Positions 1 to 10,008 of a stretch of 64,000 nucleotides of DNA are shown here, piece after piece; the stretch's first letter is position 1, and every line of letters starts with the position of its first letter. The DNA comes from Symmetrospora coprosmae (Eukaryota; Basidiomycota; Cystobasidiomycetes; Symmetrosporaceae). The notes below the pieces were generated by a model. The model made no database searches and was not told the origin of the DNA. It was given only the letters and a program-made list of their open reading frames with translations. The position numbers and the translations under genes are program-made. The stretch lies in contig VUYT01000035.1 of the NCBI GenBank assembly GCA_008802785.1, positions 122,130 to 186,129 of the forward strand. Reading direction: 5' to 3'.

Positions 1-502
1 ATGCTGCCTTGCAGGCGCTATCAGGACTGCCTTTCACGAAGCTCATCTACCTGGAGTTTCACTTCTCTCATTGGTCAGAAGATGGCGAAGCTGCGGACCG
101 GGACGCCATCGATTGCGAGCGCATGCTGGGGACAACATACTCGCGCAACGCTCTTTCACTATTGCAGAAGAATCACTTCCCGGAGTTGAAGACGCTTCGA
201 CTGATCACTGTTGTCGAATCGTATGCATATGCAATGGATCTGGCAGTCTACATCAAGTACGCCGATTTACCAAGGTTGGAGGAGATTGAACTCGACCTTA
301 GGCTGCCTGACGATTCTGAGGACGAGGAGATTCAAGCAGACTCGTATGAAGCGTGTGCGATCAGGTGAGTTCCACTATCTGGTAGCAAGAGGGCACGTTG
401 GTGTGAGAGATTGACATGGCTCCACCCAGATGTCTGCGAGCCGTCTGTGCCGCAAAGGGTATTTACTTGGCCGATTGCAACAGACAGAGCAGAGCAGTAT
501 AG
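1..502 (+). CDS. 3' end of an F-box/LRR-like protein (partial)
   Basis: The frame is open from the left edge, so the 5' part lies outside the window. I read exon parts 3..364 and 430..502. The intron 365..429 has a GTGAGT donor, a TTGAC branch-like element and a CACCCAG acceptor, and splicing removes the TGA that would otherwise end the frame at 368. The visible ~144 residues carry spaced leucines in LRR-like blocks (FPELKTLRLI; LPRLEEIELDL), followed by an acidic DDSEDEE stretch. This resembles the C-terminal, leucine-rich half of basidiomycete F-box proteins. The F-box itself is not in view, so the family call is inference. No close match to the F-box trio at 20.9-26.4 kb is obvious. Confidence 0.5.
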
Positions 503-602
503 ACGGTCTGTCCATTCTCGTTCCTCCCTGTCGTATCGAATAACACTCGAAGCCATTTTTGCGCAAGGGTGTCACGTACATGAGGCTGACGAGCAAGCCG
601 CG

Positions 603-1980
603 TTATCTACGATTTTCCACCAGAGGCGGCAAGTCCTGACTTAGCTCCGCAAACCTCCTCCTCTCCTCGTCCGGCATATCATACGTGTGCCTCCCTCCTT
701 CTGGGAACTTGCGCGCCTTGACGTCCGCTACGTAGGCCTCTATCGCTTTCGGGATAGTCTCGCCGAGGTTGGCGTACGTCTTGCAGAACTTGGGGACGCG
801 AGAGGTGACGCCGAGCATGTCGGGCTGGACGAGAACTTGTCCGCCGCATGCGGACGTCGCTCCGATGCCTGTGTGAAAGTGCGGTCAGTGCTGGCCGCTG
901 AAGCGTAGTATTGTGCAGGTAGTACCGCACCAATAATCGGGATCTTCAGATCCTTAGCCATGAAGTCTGCCACGGGTGCTGGGACCGCTTCGAGGAGGAT
1001 CGCAAAAGCCCCCGCAGCTTGGAGCGCTCTTGCATCCTGCACTATCCGCAGAGCCGACTCTGCCGTTTTACCCTGTATCCTGAAGCCAGAGAGGGCGGAT
1101 ACGCGCTGCGGGGTGAGGCCCACATGGCCCATGACGGGCACGCCGATGTCGACGAGCCGCGTGACGAGCGGAAGGACGTCTTTGCCTCCCTCGATCTTGA
1201 CGGCCTCCATCCCTCCTTCCCGCATGAGGCGGAGCGCGTTCGTGACGCCGAGCTCGAGGCTCGGCTCGTGGCTGCCGAACGGCATGTCTGCGAGCAGGAA
1301 GGGCGTCTTTGCGCCGCGCGCGACGGAGCGGCAGTGGTACAACATCTCGTCCATCCCAATCTCGGTCGTGCTGCTGTACCCGCACGACACCATGGCGAGC
1401 GAGTCGCCAACGAGACAGATGTCGACCCCGGCTTCTTCGGCGAATCTGCGGGAGGCAAGAGTAGCTCGAACGCGTCAGCCCGAAGCATGGTGTGAAGAGG
1501 AGGGAGAGCGGCACGCACCGCGCCGTAGGGTAGTCATACGCTGTGATGACGCTGATGGGTGTTTCCGTCATGAACATCTGGTGCAGAGCGCGAATCGTGA
1601 CCTTCTTGCGCGGCTTGGGAGCAGATGATACCGGGGATGATGCATTGCTGCCAGAGGCATACAGAGGCGTGCTGGCTGTGTGGGCGTGCGGAAGCAGGCA
1701 TGGTCGTAGTCAGCGAGTGGGCTTGTCAAGCAAGCAACCCAAATTTGGGCGTGCCTGGCAATCACGTACGAGCGTCTCGGTCAGGCGGCCGCGCACTGTA
1801 GTTGCGCCTCTGTATCCGCTTCGAGGAGGATGAGTGGAGATGATTGCTGTGTTGTGGGCTGCTGCTGCTCGTGCTTGGTGAGCAGAGTGCGACTGCTGGA
1901 GTCAGGGCTGGAAAGCGGTGAGACCGCGCGAGCTGGCGGAGGAGGAGCAGAGCGGAGGACGAGGCCGTGGAGGATGCCAT
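603..1980 (-). CDS. ECM31: 3-methyl-2-oxobutanoate hydroxymethyltransferase (PanB/Ecm31)
   Basis: Enzyme of pantothenate and CoA synthesis that adds a hydroxymethyl group from methylene-tetrahydrofolate to 2-oxoisovalerate to give ketopantoate. Exon model, 5' to 3' on the minus strand: 1980..1770, 1675..1519, 1445..931 and 868..603, giving 382 aa. All three introns are GT-AG with CTGAC-like branches and the frames close. The first ~70 residues are rich in Ser, Arg and Ala with no acidic cluster, like a mitochondrial presequence. Family hallmarks follow: TAYDYPTARFAEEAGVD, the LVGDSLAMV loop, LLADMPFGSHE, GGKDV, PVMGHVGLTPQ, LLEAVP (holding the catalytic Glu of the E. coli enzyme) and IPIIGIGATSACGGQVLV. 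Length and motif order fit fungal Ecm31. It is divergent from the gene at 2352. Confident. Confidence 0.93.
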
Positions 1981-2351
1981 GTCGTCGACTGGGGAAGGTA
2001 GTCACTGCTCGTCGTTGTGCTGCCTTTCTCCGTAAGTCGTATGGGTGTGTGCTATTTATCACGGGGAGCCCGGCAACTCCGCTGTGCCTGAGTCGGCTCT
2101 TGAGTGGCCCGGACAGCAGAGGGAGGAGGGCTGGAAGGGTGAACGGCAATTACAGAGGGTGTCTATCCAGTGACGGTGATGGTATGTATGTACTGTGCTG
2201 TACTTTCCGGAATGGATCGCTATGCAAGCTGAATGCAGTCAACCTCGTGCTGCAGGCTGAGCGCCCGAAAGTCACGAGGAGCATCTGAGCCGCTCTCACG
2301 CTCCCTCATGCATCTCAACCACTACTGCTCTCAGCTTCGACATCAGCAGCA
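1981..2351. promoter_or_regulatory. Divergent promoter region between ECM31 and the 2352 gene
   Basis: These 371 bases separate two divergently transcribed genes and contain no convincing exon. An open frame across 1830..2288 overlaps the ECM31 presequence exon antisense and shows no family features. A TATTTAT element lies near 2053. No specific operator is recognised. Confidence 0.4.
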
Positions 2352-3028
2352 ATGATGATGTGGATATTGCACCTGAGCGTTGCACTCCTGTTCAGCCTGC
2401 TCGCTGGCCCCGTGCAAGCAAGAGGAGGCAGCCCAGAGACTCGCAAGAAGGTGGCCTCGATGAGCCAGAAGCACCGCGATACCATCGTGGGCATCACACT
2501 CGGCGTCTCCATCCCGCTCCTCCTGGCAACGGTGGTGGCGTGAGTACATTCCCACTCGAGTGTGCGCAGCGGTACTCCTGCTCACAAGCGATGTCCGCCA
2601 GCATCTACAAGTTGCGGCAGAGAAGGCAGCGGGCGCGCCAAGCCCTTCACGACAGCGAGAACGAAGGGACGGTACACGACGCGAGGACGGTGAGGGCGAG
2701 CAAGCTTGCCTGCGTGCGCAAGCATCGCACCTTCTACTTGTGACGCTGACTCGCATGTTGCTGCCTGCCGTCACTCTAGAGCATGGCCCGCTCGTCCATC
2801 GAGAGCAAGGCCACCCTCGTTGACCCGGAACCGCTTCCCGCACTGCCAGAGATGGCCGCAATGTCGCAACAGCAGGCAGCCTACCTCTACTATTACTCGT
2901 ACTACTATCCTGCACCAGCAGCAGTAGGACATGCACCAGCACCGTCTGCGCCTGCCGCTCCTCCGCCGCCGCCGGGAGGTGCAGACCAGCAGCAGCAGGC
3001 AGTCCCCGCACCGACGCAGGCACCGTGA
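2352..3028 (+). CDS. Small single-pass membrane protein with Tyr/Pro/Gln-rich tail, unknown function
   Basis: I do not recognise this gene. Exons 2352..2539, 2602..2689 and 2780..3028 give 174 aa, with GT-AG introns closing in frame. Residues ~1-23 form a signal peptide ending VQA. A short lumenal stretch is followed by a membrane span of about 22 residues (IVGITLGVSIPLLLATVVA) that is completed by splicing into exon 2. A basic stop-transfer block comes next (KLRQRRQRAR). The cytoplasmic tail is low complexity: AYLYYYSYYYPAPAA, then poly-Ala/Pro and Gln runs. The spliced continuity of the span into the basic block supports the intron call. Three consecutive ATG codons begin the frame, so the exact start is uncertain by two residues. 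The protein may be lineage specific. Confidence 0.65.
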
Positions 3029-3361
3029 CAAGGAGACAGGATGGCTATTCCGCCGTGGGTATGTACAAGTGAAGTGGGGAGTGATCCTATTCTGTAGCCT
3101 TATCAGTGTCTGTGCCTATAACCAGTTCTATTGTTGCTTGCGTCATTCAAGCTGGAAGCTCTGTCGGTGGCAAAAGCCCACTGTGCGCGTCTGTCCGAAG
3201 CGTCGCGCGCTCGCGCACGCTGTCTGACGCGGATTCCACTCTCGACGACTTCCGTCAAGGGAGGCTCAAAGGCTTCCTCAGGGGAACTGCGCGCTGGTCG
3301 GCATAAGACTGCACCAGGTTCGTCTAGAGCCAGGCCGACCTTGCAAGACCGTTCGAGCAAC
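3029..3361. other. Intergenic region upstream of the WSS1-like gene
   Basis: No gene is seen here. A frame continuous with the WSS1-like first exon extends up to 3131, but its Ser/Arg-rich translation shows no family features. I treat it as 5' leader. Confidence 0.4.
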
Positions 3362-5019
3362 ATGCGCCCTCTGCCGCCCTGGGACCCTCCAGGAGATGTT
3401 GGCGAAATCCGCGTCATCACGAAGGATATGCCGAGGCAGGACGAAGCACTTGCACTGCTGCAGAAACTACACAGTCTGTGCAAGCCAATCCAGAAGAAGC
3501 AGTGCGTCGCCTTTCCTCGGTCTGGACGATCGGCGCTCCTCGGAGCAGGTTGGACGGTATACTATCGCCACCTGCTTCGAACCGCGTGTACCGCGTCATT
3601 GCTCGGTTGAAAACTAGCCACGCACGTTCTGACGAGTATGTGATCTATCATCCATGTCCGCCCGCTTGGTCGTCTGTCACCGCTTCCTCAACCTCTGCGT
3701 GCAACGATGCTTCGCGCCTCCCGCTCCCTCTACCGACCCTTCGGCACACAGCGGATGGTATCTTCCCACTTTGCAAGAATTCTTCCCAAAGAACCCCTGC
3801 CTGCTCGGGATGAACAGGAACCGCGGACAGGTCATCTACATCCGCCTGCGGCCCGCGCACGACAAGAACACTTTTCTCCCTCTGGAGGAGGAGCTCGTCG
3901 GCACCATGCTGCACGAGTTCACGCACAACGAACACGGCCCGCACGATGCCAAATTCTACAAGTTCCTCGACGGGCTCAATGACGAGTACGACGCTCTGCG
4001 CGCTTCGGGGTACTCGGGCGAAGGGTTCCTAGGCAACGGGACCACCGTGGGCGTGGGCGTGTCGCACAACCTCTCGCCGCACGAGGCGCGACTGCGCGCC
4101 CTGGCCGAGGCGGAGCGCAGGGCGAAGCTCGCGCGCTTGCTGGGACCGCCCGGCGGGCGCTCGCTCGGAGGCGTCAAAGCCAGACCGGGCGTCAGCCCCC
4201 GGGAGCTTGCTGCACAGGCTGCGGAGCGGAGGGCCAGGGACGCCCAGGCGTGTGGGCATGGCGAAGGACAAGCGGACGACAGTGTACAAGAGGAGCAGGA
4301 TCGCGCAGAGAAGGACTCAGAGGGCGTCAAGGTCGACAATAGCGCTCATCCTGTGCCGGATGCTGCCGCGTCTGCTCTGGGCGAAGGGCCCAGCGGGCCG
4401 AGCACGGGCGGCTCGCAGCAAGGTGGCAACGAGACGGAGTCCGAGTCAGATGGGTCTGATCTCGAGATTGTCGAACAGCCTCTGCCTCGACTCAATCCGA
4501 ATGCTGCGGCGAAGGGGCCTACTCGCCCGATGACATCGAAGCCAGCGGGCACGTTACAGGTCCGTCCGCAGAAGCAGGCGGGCGTTAACACCACCACAAC
4601 CGCGCACGCCAAGCCGTCCCACAAGCCGAAAGCATCGCCCTGGAACTGCCACATCTGCACATTCGAGAACACCGTTTCATCAGCCGGGAAGTGCGAGATG
4701 TGCGATGCGCCTCGATCGTCCGGCTCAGGCGTGTCCGGGACCGTCCGCGACACGTCCAGCCTGGATGAGGACGGCTTCGAAGTCATCAGCAGCGTCAGCG
4801 CGCCGGCCAAGAAGAGCCGCAAGGTGGATACGAAAGCAAGCAGCAGCAAGAGCGCCGATAGCACGACGTGGTGAGCTGCACTATGACTCATGTTCCCGAC
4901 AATTGCTGCAGCAGCTTACTTCTCGTCTGCCCGACAGGTTCTGCCACATCTGCGGATGCGAAACGGAGCAGATCTACTGGCTTTGCAGATACTGCAAGAC
5001 CATGAAGCTGGCAAGCTGA
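3362..5019 (+). CDS. WSS1: WLM-domain metalloprotease, Wss1/SPRTN-like, with two C-terminal zinc fingers
   Basis: Predicted nuclear zinc protease that digests proteins crosslinked to DNA and SUMO/Cdc48-linked substrates. Exons 3362..3501, 3752..4870 and 4938..5019 give 446 aa. The first intron is long for this locus (250 nt), but its junction restores the family string QKKHGWYLPTLQEFFPKN. The WLM domain (~15-150) holds NPCLLGMNRNRGQ and the active site HEFTH at 101-105, with a third zinc ligand candidate at H111 in GPHD. An acidic, Ser-rich linker contains SDLEIVE, a plausible SUMO-interacting motif. A RanBP2-type finger starts at W344 (WNCHICTFEN...CEMC). The last intron joins a second finger-like unit (W420, CHIC...CRYC), without which the protein would end early. 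The start codon is the first ATG compatible with family length. Confidence 0.85.
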
Positions 5020-5169
5020 GGCACCGACGCTCCGGCTTCATGAATTTAGGACAAGAAGATTGATCGACGGAAGTAGCAGAAGTAGCAGAAGTGCCTGTTG
5101 TTGCATAGCATAGCTCTCATCGCGCAGTAATGTCATGTCCCGCTTTCAAAAGCCGGATGCTTAGCATCC

Positions 5170-6620
5170 CTACCCTCCGTAGTGCTCTGACAGGATCCGC
5201 TGTGTGAAGCCGCCGAAGGTCTCTCCTTCCTCGCCAATGACAGCATCCACGTCCGGTTGCAAGAAGACAGCCATAGTCTCGCGGGAGATGGTTCCCTCCT
5301 GCACGTCCTTCCACTCCTCCGTGGCGTCTCTGTGCTTCCGGATCCGCTCGAGCGTCGCGGGCAAGATGGCCTCTCCTGGACCAGCCCCGCCGGACACCCA
5401 GTGCGGGGTCGCTTTCAGCTGCCCGCGGGACAGCAGCTGGAGTGCTTCTCCCGTCTGGAAGGCCATGCAGTCGGCCGGAATGGCTGCTTTGACGGTCTTG
5501 CCGGCGCGTGTGGCGATGAACAGGCCTGCAGTTGCGGTAGGCGCAGGTACAGGAAGGGGAGGAAGTGACGAACCCGCCTTGGCGTGGAAGAGGTAGATAG
5601 CTGGACAGAGAGCCGTCAATAGCGAATGATCCTGGGTGCGGGTACCCCGTGTCAGCTGGCTGTCGAACCTCCGATGTCCTCTCTACCCGTTCACGACCCA
5701 CAAGATGCGTTCCACACCAGCTATCGGCTGCCTCGGTTACTCTCCCTTCGGAACCAGACTTCCCGTCGCTTTCATCGCCATTTGGCCCTTCCCGCTCGTC
5801 CAGGACTACACGCTGCCCCTCAGGCGGATAGTAGTGTAGCAAGCGAGCCTTTGAGCACTGCGAGTTTGCGATAAGGCCCTCGACGGACGGCACGTTGCTA
5901 TGCTTGGCCACGAGGTCGTCACATGCGCGCGCGAGCTTGCGTCCAACGTCCACCATGAAACGCGCAAGCGCCTTGAACGCCGCTTCGAAGCCGTCGCAGT
6001 CGGCTCCAGAGGGCCAGACGTTACTTCGGAGGTAACTGGGGTGGGCCTCCCGCTGCGCGTCCGTGGCGCCAGAGTCGTCCGAAAGTGGATTGGCGTAGTA
6101 CGAGCCTTTGTGCGTATCTGAAAGCATGGCGGTTGCGGCGTCAGTCTCGCCGGGCGCTCTCGCCCCGTTCCAGACGAGCTTGGCTCGGCAACGCCGGCTC
6201 GCAACGCACCAGGCCGACCGTTCATTACCTCTGTTGTCGAGAGAGCAAGCAGGTCAAGATGTCAGCACTGGATCGCGAAGCACCTTTTCTCTACCTCGTC
6301 CGCTATCTCGCGGGGGCGCCGCACCCCTTCTTTCCGGACAGGCTATACTCACCCTTGCCATGACTCCAACCGAACGAGAAGTGCGAGTCCGGATCAGTAT
6401 ACCGCTCGCGCACACTATCTGGCAATGCAGCGAAACGCGCTGCAGCAAGCAGGGCGTCCTCCCGCAGCTTGGCGAACTCCGCTGGAAGGCCGGAGACGAG
6501 GATAAGGCCCAGCGCGTCGGGCGAAGAGCCGAATGCACGCGTGATTGAGTCCGACAGAGGGGTCAGGTCATCCTCGAGAAGCGCAGAGTACGGTATCGTA
6601 ATGGGCGCGTCATTACCCAT
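5170..6620 (-). CDS. 2-oxoglutarate/Fe(II)-dependent dioxygenase, isopenicillin N synthase-like family
   Basis: Predicted non-haem iron oxygenase of unknown substrate. Exons on the minus strand are 6620..6353, 6117..5702 and 5631..5170, giving 381 aa. The first intron is long (235 nt) and the second is 70 nt; both are GT-AG. The N-terminal cap contains FGWSHGKDTHKGSYYANPL, which is only formed after splicing and is typical of the fungal family. The catalytic core shows GTHLDHSLLT with iron ligands H227 and D229. The distal histidine H305 lies in LKATPHWV. R345 in ISRET sits where the 2-oxoglutarate-binding Arg is expected. The distance H227-H305 fits the family. Related proteins include clavaminate synthase-like and secondary-metabolite oxygenases, but there is no biosynthetic cluster here, so a catabolic or housekeeping role is equally possible. 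Confidence 0.85.
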
Positions 6621-6866
6621 GGTTCCTGGCGATGTAATGTGAAAGAGCGGAGCAAAGCGGTCACGGTGGATAAAGGCCGCAGCAGTATGGCGGAGGCAGA
6701 GAAGAGAAACGTTTGCGAGAACGAGAGCGTACTATTACTATGATCGTAGGTAGTCATCGTATTTACGCGCGTGCGCCCTGCCTGTCTGTCTGTTTGGCTA
6801 TTTCCCTATCTCCAGATCGTGAGGTCCCCCGGGCCGCAACTCGGGTGTGAGAACCCTCCTTCTGCA

Positions 6867-9220
6867 TTACGTCGGTACGGGCCTCTTGAATGCACAGCCG
6901 CATGCTGCTCCCACGATGTACACACTCCCGATGAAGATCATGATGGATCCCTGTGAATGCGTGCATACTGGATCAGCCGCCTCCTTCGCTGACAACCTTG
7001 CGAGACAGCGGAACTCACATAAGTGCTGACTCCATAGCCGAATTTGGCTTGCGAGAGACCGGTAGTGGTGAGCAGAACGGTTGAAAAGGGTCCAGCAATG
7101 ATGCAGAAAGAGCCGCGGACGAAGAACCAGATCGAGAAGAGTAGCGAGCCAAGCTTGGCGTCATCGCCAGCAATAATTCCAGAGAGGCGGGAGTACATGG
7201 CGCCGAAGGACCCGCCCGTCAAGCCCCATGCTACGCAGAAGAAGCATAGCGGTACGAGACTGTGGATACATAATGCGTCCTCAGCTTTCGTCGTTGTTGA
7301 GCTGACGGAAGGAAGTTGGCCCACCTTGTGGCAAAGCCAAACAGAAGGAAGCAAGAGCAGGCAGCGGCGATACAGCTGCATGCGATAATGACGCGAGTCG
7401 AGATCTTGTCCGAGAGGTAGCCGTGCAGCAGGAAGCCTAGGAGGCCGGAGACTTGCCATAGGACGATGAGATAGACGTTCAGGCTGGTACGAGAAGTCTT
7501 AGGGGTCTGACAATGAGCGACTCACAGCTCAGCAGCGCTACTAGCACCGGTCCCATCCCATCCAGGCCGATCTCCTGTTGTCGCAATTGTGAAGATGTAG
7601 TGAAAGGAGCGTCGGGAGTATCGGACATGGAGTCAGCTGCGCTGCGAGCCTATACGATCAGAGCTTTCCAGTGTTCTAACCTTTCCGAAGCTCGGGATGT
7701 ACAGCGGCGGGAGGAAGGAGCCCCAGCTCGTGAGCGCAATCATGGAAGTAAACGAAATAAAGTTGCGAGTGCGGAGGAAGCTCCAGTCGATCTTGGCTGC
7801 GCGTTTCTGGCGTGACTGACGCGACGTGACGACTGGGATCCTCTCCTTGACGAAAAAGATCGCTATCGAGGTCAAGGTGCCATACACCACAGCCTGATGG
7901 ATGCACAGGGTCAGCAAGCAGGACAATCCGCTTTGTTGAGACACTCACGATGGAGAGCAGCGAGGTGCGATAGCTGAAGCGCTTGAAGAGGGCTTGGAGC
8001 ACGAAGGGAAGGATCACACCCGCCGTACCTGCGGACAAGGCACGATCTCAGCACCGAACGCACATAGCAGCCCGACGGCTCGACTTACTGGACCCGCAGT
8101 ACAAGATGCCGTTTGCCATGCCCCGCCTGCAATATAGCCATCCCGGCAATGTGGTCAGGACATGCGACACCGTGATGAGAGCCATGCTCATTCACTTAGC
8201 CTGGAACCATTCCAGAAGCAGAGGAAGAGCGGGAAGGTACTGGCACGATGCTCCAAGAGGATACATTACTCCCAAGGACAGCAGGATCGTCATAGGCGAC
8301 CGTGCGAACGCGCAGAGAACGATGGCGGTACAGCTCAAAGCCAGACCCGTATATTGCATGATGCGTCGGTATTCTCGGTGAGCGAGGTAGAAGGGGTTGA
8401 CCGCAAGAGCTGCAATAAAGCTGTACACAAGGGACCGGAAGCAAGTCAGCGCGCTCTGCTCGTGAAAGCGGTAGATCAGCAACTTGCATAAGACCAGTGT
8501 GCAAAGTCGAGGCAAGCGAGAGGATCGTAGCGTCTTTCGGGTCCGGGAACAGGGTCGTCACCCAGTAGCTGTGCAAGATCCCGATACTTCGTCACGAAAA
8601 GGCGTAGCGAATGTGGTCAGTCTCAAACGACGAGGTCGGGCACGCGGCAGTCAAGCCATGAGTAGGCAAGCACACCTGAACGAGAATCCCCAGGTTAGGA
8701 AGTCGAGGCTGAACGCCGCAGCAAGGAATGCCCACGCAAATCCACGGTCGGGATCAGGCAGGACCTCAATCGAGGTAGCCGAGGCCAGAGGATTCTCTGC
8801 CAACAGTGTGCGCTTGATGGACGGACTCCAGCCTACCGGTGTAGGTGGAGCTGAGCCGGCAACAGAGTCGCCGAAGTCTGTGAAAGAAGAGCCTTGGGGA
8901 AAGTCTGGTATCTTGAATGGCGGGAGCTGTCGCACGAAGGTGGCGCCGTTGATGGACATCGGACGGCCGACAGGGGTGCTCGGTCGGGTGTCAGGAGTGG
9001 ATGGGCGTGTGCTGTGAGAGGTAGGAGATGACGGGTTGGAAGTAGGAGGGTAGCTGTAGCCGAAGATGTGGACATCGTCGAGACCGGGTGTGCCTGGGAT
9101 CATCAAGGATGATTTGCTTGCTTTGCTCTTCAGCGACATGTCAGACGGAGTTGGTGCAGCATCGTCTTGCCTCTCGGCATCCCCGTTGTCCTTCTTGTGA
9201 AGGTTGACCTTGAACTTCAT
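6867..9220 (-). CDS. MFS transporter, monocarboxylate (MCT/SLC16-like) type, copy A
   Basis: Predicted plasma-membrane transporter with about 12 spans. Ten exons: 9220..8676, 8586..8488, 8420..8196, 8126..8089, 8028..7949, 7893..7681, 7574..7526, 7451..7325, 7259..7019 and 6950..6867, giving 566 aa. The N-terminal ~160 residues are cytoplasmic, with many SP/TP sites and a block shared with copy B (ATFVRQLPPFK). The MCT-type first-span signature is DRGFAWAFLAAAFS. Later blocks are LPALPLLLEWFQAKRGMANG, LLHGYLSDK between spans 7 and 8, and WFFVRGSFC. Intron 8487..8421 uses a GC donor (AT|GCAAGT). The neighbouring copy B is a tandem paralogue in the same direction. The substrate is unknown; fungal MCT-like proteins include riboflavin, monocarboxylate and orphan carriers. 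Confidence 0.85.
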
Positions 9221-10008
9221 TTCGTGAAAGCCTCAGAGCTGTGGGGCAGTAGAGTGCAGAGGGCGAAATGATGGAGCGAGAGGTTGCTGTGAGCAGAGAA
9301 GAGGAGGAGAGGGAGACAAGGGAGATGAAGTCATGCAGCCAGAGCCGACAGCCTTGACGAGCAGCCACTCTAAGCGAGCTGAACAAACCGTCCATGTGGG
9401 CAGCGGAACGCTAGGAGGTCACGACGCGAGAACGGAGCAGAGAAGCGAGGTCTACCAAAGGGTGACCCACGCAGCGAGCAAGCGAGCACGCGTAACGGCG
9501 AGCTACTGCGGCTTGCGAGGTCTGGAGCGGCGCAAGAGGCGAGATGTGCGCTGCGCGTTGCGGGTCCATCGACCGGGCCTCGTGCGAGCGATGCGGAGGA
9601 TCCGCCGGCCCGGCGTGCGTGGGGATGGTCGTCAAGGTGCGCTGCACGGATCCTCTCCGTGTCGAGGCATTGATGTCTGCGCTGTGCGACGTGTTTCACC
9701 GCGCGGAAACCCTGTCGGCTGAGCGGATGCCGTTGCGAGCCGCGGGTCCATGGATGCAGATGCCTGCAGTGGATGGCCTGCACAGCGGGTCGCGACGCCC
9801 TTCGCGAGGTCGGTGCTACATCTGGGTTGCAGTGCTAGCGAAGGTGAGGGTACCATTGTTTGTCGCTTGCATCTCCTGCTCGGTTGGCCGCCTACACATC
9901 GTAACTCCGCTAGTGCAGTCGCGTATACAACAGTCGTGTCGATCTTGTGTCGTCGTGTGCAGCGTGCGCCTGACACAGCCTGCGCACGACTGAGCGGACG
10001 TTAGGCCT
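9221..10008. promoter_or_regulatory. Promoter region of transporter copy A and 3' flank of copy B
   Basis: 788 bases between two minus-strand transporter genes. Open frames on both strands (for example 9333..9722 and 9544..9993) lack family features and codon regularity. CT/GA-rich tracts lie immediately upstream of copy A (about 9230-9330). No gene is called. Confidence 0.4.

Noticed and set aside
3131-3361. Upstream in-frame extension of the WSS1-like protein to 3131
   Set aside because: The extra 77 residues are Ser/Arg-rich without conservation; family members start close to the chosen ATG.
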